From Propionibacteriaceae bacterium (lineage in GTDB: Bacteria > Actinomycetota > Actinomycetes > Propionibacteriales > Propionibacteriaceae), in contig JAIRXX010000287.1 of the NCBI GenBank assembly GCA_031268065.1, forward strand, positions 1 through 10,060: 10,060 nt of DNA. The letters are read 5' to 3'. Below the pieces are notes generated by a model. That model did not search any database and had not been told where the DNA came from. It saw nothing but the letters and a program-made list of their open reading frames with translations. The position numbers and the translations under genes were made by a program. Each line of letters opens with the position of its first letter. Position 1 is the stretch's first letter. This document shows, piece by piece, positions 7,116 through 10,060 of this stretch.

Positions 7116-10060
7116 TCATGTAACTGCCAGCGAAACGTGCGCGAGCGGGATGGTGGTGGCGGCTTTGCTAAGCGTGGTGACTTTCTGCTTGCCCTTGGCA
7201 TCACGGGTGATATTCACCCGATAACTCGGCAATGCCGCCAATGGGCTATCCGCGCCGACGCTGAATGCGAAACTCACCGTGGCTTTCTTCAGCTTGGGGT
7301 TCAATTTCGCAAATTGCAATCCGATCAGCTTCGCCAAGCCCGCTGGATCGGGCACCGCCGAGTAATTGGCCCGCAGCCCAACCAAGTCTTGGCCGTTGCG
7401 GGTCAGGGTGGTCACCTTCGACTTGGCCTTGCTCGACAGGGAGCTAAGCCAGGTCTGTCCAGCGGTGGCCACCAAGCCGACCAGGGGGCCGGACATGGTG
7501 GTGAAGACCTTAAGCGCGGCGGCGAACGACTTCGGCAGCGACTTCGACACGGTTGCCAAATAGCTGCCGCCGAGCGCTACGGACTGCTTCTTCATCGACC
7601 CATTGCCAGCGGTCTTCTTATCCTTGGAATTGTTGACCAAGATGTAGTCCGTCGAGCCGCCGCCGATGAGAATGTCAGCGTACGACTTGTGGGTGTCTTT
7701 GCTGGTGTTCTTGCCAGCGTTGGTGTTCAGATCGTCGTCACCCTGCAAGACGTCTACGCCCTTGCCGCCCCAGATCACATCCTTGCCGGTGCCGCCGACC
7801 AGCCAGTCATTCCCAGCCGAACCCAAGATCACATCGTCGCCATCAGTGAAGATCGACAGATCGATCTGGCGGCCATCTTGCGGATCGTTGTTGAGGAACC
7901 ACTCCAACCCGATCGCAGAATTGGGATCGACCAGGCCATCGGCATTCAGCATGATCTTGGTCTTTGGCGACTTCTTGTTGTACAAGGCGTGTGTCTTGCC
8001 ATTGAAGCCGAGCAAGGTGCCGTCGTTGAACGGATGCTCCCAGTCGGAGCGCACCAGGCCGATCAGTTGGCTGACCGCATAGCCCTCAACCAGAGCCTCG
8101 GCGCCGGAGATGGCGTCGTCACCCCAACCGCCATCGATCAGATCGGAATCCCAACCGCCGAAGATCACATCGTTGGAGTACTTCACGCCAGAGGGCTGCG
8201 TTGAATCTCCGACTCCAGCCTCATCATCGCCAAGGATGATATCGCTGCCCGTTCCGCCAGAAATCCAGTCGTTGCCCCAACCGCCGACAAGGTAGTCATC
8301 GCCCTGGTCGCCGTAGATCACGTCAGCGCCGCCACCGGAGTAGATCGCGTCGTCGCCCTGCTCGCCGTGAATCTCGTCGGAGCCCCAAATATCCAGCCAA
8401 GCGCTGCCCGAGCTATTGAAATCAGCCGCAGTCATACCGGGGAAGAGCCACGGATACTTGTCCGGCCCGCCGATGGTGTAGTCCAACAGCGAGACCACGC
8501 GCAGGGTCTGGTCGCCCAAGACGTCTGCCACAGCCTGGGAGACGCCGGTCAGCTGGACCAGCATCGCCGCCACCGGCGTCACCCGCAGGATATTGCCGTT
8601 GTCACCGACGATCACATCCGAATCCGCCGAATGCATCCAGCCTGTCGAATCCCGGTCGATATTCTCACCCGAGCCGCCGAAGATAATGTCATTGCCGTCC
8701 GGACGCTGGGTGGCAGCGGTCAGCGAGAACAGCGCCGAGCTGCCGCCGATGATGTCATCCGATCCGAGGCCACCGAAGATGACGTCATTGCCGCCGCCGC
8801 CCTCGATGTAGTCGTCACCGTCAGTCCCGGCTGCCACCGAAGGACCAAGCGCGAGCAACCCATCGCTATTCCGGTAAGCCCAGACTTCGATGTCGATGGA
8901 GCCATCGCCCTGAATCACGTCGTCGCCCAAGCCACCGAAGATGACGTCATTGCCGCCGCCGCCAGCCAGATAGTCATTGCCGTAAGTATTCGGGTATTTC
9001 TTCTCGCTGGTGGCATCATGATGGAGCAGCGTTATCGCCAGCGACTTCGGCTGCCTTCCGACCCGCGCGTCGATAACCCATTCGCGGACCACAGCGGCGT
9101 TGTCACCGAAGATCAGATCGCTGCCCAGTCCGCCGTCGATCCGGTCATCGCCGCTGCCGCCAACGAAGGTGTCCGCGCCAGCGCCGCCATAGATGACGTC
9201 CGCGCCGCCGACATCGGCATAGGTGGAACTGACTTCCTGCCGGATGAGATTGCCTTGGTTGTCGTATTCGTTGCGGAGCTGGCCATTGTCACCAAAGACG
9301 ATGTTGTCGCCCGCACCGGCATTGATGCGGTCAGCGCCGACTCCGCCGAAGATCACGTCATCGCCCGAACCTGCGGTAATCACATCGTCGCCACCCAGTG
9401 CCGCATCAACGCTGTTGAACTGCTGGCTGATAGCGATGCCGTTCCCGTTGTAAACCAGCTCCAGACTGGCTGAATCACCAAAGATCACGTTGTCGCCGTC
9501 GCCAGCATTGATATCGTCCGCGCCAGCGCCACCGAAGACAACATCATCACCGGCACCAGTTACGATCACATCATCGCCACCGATACCCGAATCAACACTG
9601 GTCAACTGCTGCGCGATCAAAACGCCACTACCGCTGAACTGACTGCCAAGCTTGCCGCTGTCGCCAAGAACGATATTGTCACCCTCGCCAGCATCAATAT
9701 CATCCGCGCCAGCACCGCCGAAGACCACATCATCACCGGCGTCAACCGAAATAACGTCATTGCCGCCGATGCCAGAATCAACACTGACCAACTGCTGCGC
9801 AGCTAGAACGCCACCACTGCTGAACTGGTTACTGAGCTTGCCAGCATCGCCAAGAACAATATTGTCACCCTCGCCAGCATTGATGGTGTCCCCACCAGCA
9901 CCGCCAAAGACAACATCATCACCGGCACCAGTTGCGATCACGTCATCGCCACCGATGGCGGAATCAATAGTCGCAACTTCATCCAGCAAAACGACAGACC
10001 CAACGAAACGCCGCGAAACCTGACCGCTGTCACCAAGAACAACATTGTCACCCTCGCCAG
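7116..10060 (-). CDS. Giant RTX-type calcium-binding repeat protein, C-terminal part (5' end beyond window)
   Basis: The frame stays open to the right edge, giving about 980 residues up to the TGA at 7116-7118. It is dominated by glycine/aspartate RTX nonapeptides (GGxGxDxUx), which bind Ca2+ as parallel beta-rolls: for example GAGDDVVFGGAGADDINAG, GGGGNDVIFGG, GEQGDDAIYSGGGADVIYGD and GSAGNDWLVGGTGKDVIWGG. From 10058 down to 9204 it is built of 62-residue tandem units; further RTX blocks lie at about 8750-9200, 8100-8390 and 7720-7860, separated by non-repeat segments. The last about 165 residues (7116 to about 7610) lack RTX motifs and are Lys/Ser/Ala/Leu-rich. There is no LPxTG, and no type I secretion (ABC-MFP-TolC) gene is in the window; in a Gram-positive host Sec export is more likely, but the signal peptide would lie outside. 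Lone TTG or ATG codons inside the repeats are not starts. It probably leads an operon with the two following exported proteins; adhesin or surface fibre is the best guess. Confidence 0.85.
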   Translation of the reverse strand, partial: GEGDNVVLGDSGQVSRRFVGSVVLLDEVATIDSAIGGDDVIATGAGDDVVFGGAGGDTINAGEGDNIVLGDAGKLSNQFSSGGVLAAQQLVSVDSGIGGNDVISVDAGDDVVFGGAGADDIDAGEGDNIVLGDSGKLGSQFSGSGVLIAQQLTSVDSGIGGDDVIVTGAGDDVVFGGAGADDINAGDGDNVIFGDSASLELVYNGNGIAISQQFNSVDAALGGDDVITAGSGDDVIFGGVGADRINAGAGDNIVFGDNGQLRNEYDNQGNLIRQEVSSTYADVGGADVIYGGAGADTFVGGSGDDRIDGGLGSDLIFGDNAAVVREWVIDARVGRQPKSLAITLLHHDATSEKKYPNTYGNDYLAGGGGNDVIFGGLGDDVIQGDGSIDIEVWAYRNSDGLLALGPSVAAGTDGDDYIEGGGGNDVIFGGLGSDDIIGGSSALFSLTAATQRPDGNDIIFGGSGENIDRDSTGWMHSADSDVIVGDNGNILRVTPVAAMLVQLTGVSQAVADVLGDQTLRVVSLLDYTIGGPDKYPWLFPGMTAADFNSSGSAWLDIWGSDEIHGEQGDDAIYSGGGADVIYGDQGDDYLVGGWGNDWISGGTGSDIILGDDEAGVGDSTQPSGVKYSNDVIFGGWDSDLIDGGWGDDAISGAEALVEGYAVSQLIGLVRSDWEHPFNDGTLLGFNGKTHALYNKKSPKTKIMLNADGLVDPNSAIGLEWFLNNDPQDGRQIDLSIFTDGDDVILGSAGNDWLVGGTGKDVIWGGKGVDVLQGDDDLNTNAGKNTSKDTHKSYADILIGGGSTDYILVNNSKDKKTAGNGSMKKQSVALGGSYLATVSKSLPKSFAAALKVFTTMSGPLVGLVATAGQTWLSSLSSKAKSKVTTLTRNGQDLVGLRANYSAVPDPAGLAKLIGLQFAKLNPKLKKATVSFAFSVGADSPLAALPSYRVNITRDAKGKQKVTTLSKAATTIPLAHVSLAVT
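8769..8963 (-). repeat. Perfect 33-nt direct repeat inside the RTX gene (8769-8801 and 8931-8963)
   Basis: The same 33 bases, starting GCCACCGAAGATGACGTCAT on the plus strand, occur at 8769-8801 and 8931-8963, exactly 162 bases (54 codons) apart. Both copies encode the beta-roll segment GGGGNDVIFGG in frame. The flanking sequence differs, so identity is confined to the beta-roll turn. Confidence 0.9.
9204..10058 (-). repeat. 186-bp in-frame tandem repeats of the RTX gene
   Basis: Four complete 186-bp units lie at 9762-9947, 9576-9761, 9390-9575 and 9204-9389. The last 37 codons of a further unit reach the right edge. Each unit encodes 62 residues: a [DN]DVI strand, GAGDDVVFGGAGADDINAG-type RTX turns, a GEGDNIVLGD segment, then about 28 non-RTX residues ending in a form of SVDSGIGG. 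By hand count the first two complete units differ at about 40 of 186 positions, while the fourth is clearly more diverged (ending STYADVGG). The partial edge unit is one codon shorter and lacks the QQ pair. Confidence 0.9.

Noticed and set aside
6963..8204. 413-codon plus-strand open frame
   Set aside because: It runs antisense across the lipoprotein and RTX genes; its long open length follows from the GC-rich, repeat-biased codons on the other strand.
8367..9473. 368-codon plus-strand open frame
   Set aside because: It mirrors the RTX repeats with periodic DDVIA-like and AAEDDVIA-like segments, and is fully explained by them.
9987..9989. TTG codon as the start of the RTX gene
   Set aside because: The frame stays open to the right edge and the upstream residues (GEGDNVVLGDSG) continue the same repeat, so the gene begins outside the window.
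9204..10058. Regular spaced repeats resembling a CRISPR array
   Set aside because: The period is 186 bp, the repeats are in-frame coding units with substitutions mainly at codon third positions, and there are no unique spacers or cas genes.

Overview
All five recognisable genes lie on the minus strand. Read in transcription order, from the right edge to the left, the window suggests a GC-rich Gram-positive bacterium, most likely an actinomycete (Actinomycetota). The reasons are a short Sec signal peptide and a lipobox lipoprotein, the W-Y-R plus D-x-G-x-x-I-K-V-x-V Ig-like repeats typical of actinobacterial surface proteins, a YhgE/Pip-family membrane protein, and what looks like a leaderless promoter. 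Genus or order cannot be fixed from the sequence alone. No RNA gene, CRISPR array, transposon or phage gene was seen.

Layout. (1) 7116 to the right edge: the C-terminal 980 residues of a very large acidic RTX-type calcium-binding repeat protein. Its start is outside the window. It holds four complete 62-residue (186-bp) tandem units and part of a fifth. (2) 5831-7093: a lipoprotein with a helical N-terminal part and a right-handed parallel beta-helix. (3) 2794-5829: a 1011-residue secreted protein with a probable beta-propeller, a FlgD-like Ig domain and two C-terminal Ig-like repeats. (4) 2017-2757: an ABC-ATPase-like protein in which every catalytic motif is degraded. (5) 64-1983: a YhgE/Pip membrane protein with a long coiled-coil extracellular part.

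The first three genes are tightly spaced (22 bp, then 1 bp, with the Shine-Dalgarno of the third inside the coding end of the second), so they are probably one operon making three exported surface proteins. The pseudo-ATPase and YhgE/Pip genes follow after 36 bp and 33 bp. No terminator is visible between the two groups, but a -10-like element directly before the pseudo-ATPase start suggests a second, leaderless promoter.

The inferred picture is a cell-surface assembly of a calcium-dependent RTX fibre, a membrane-anchored beta-helix lipoprotein and a propeller/Ig adaptor. It sits beside a YhgE/Pip membrane protein paired with a nucleotide-binding-domain relic. The co-function of the two groups is an inference from gene order only.
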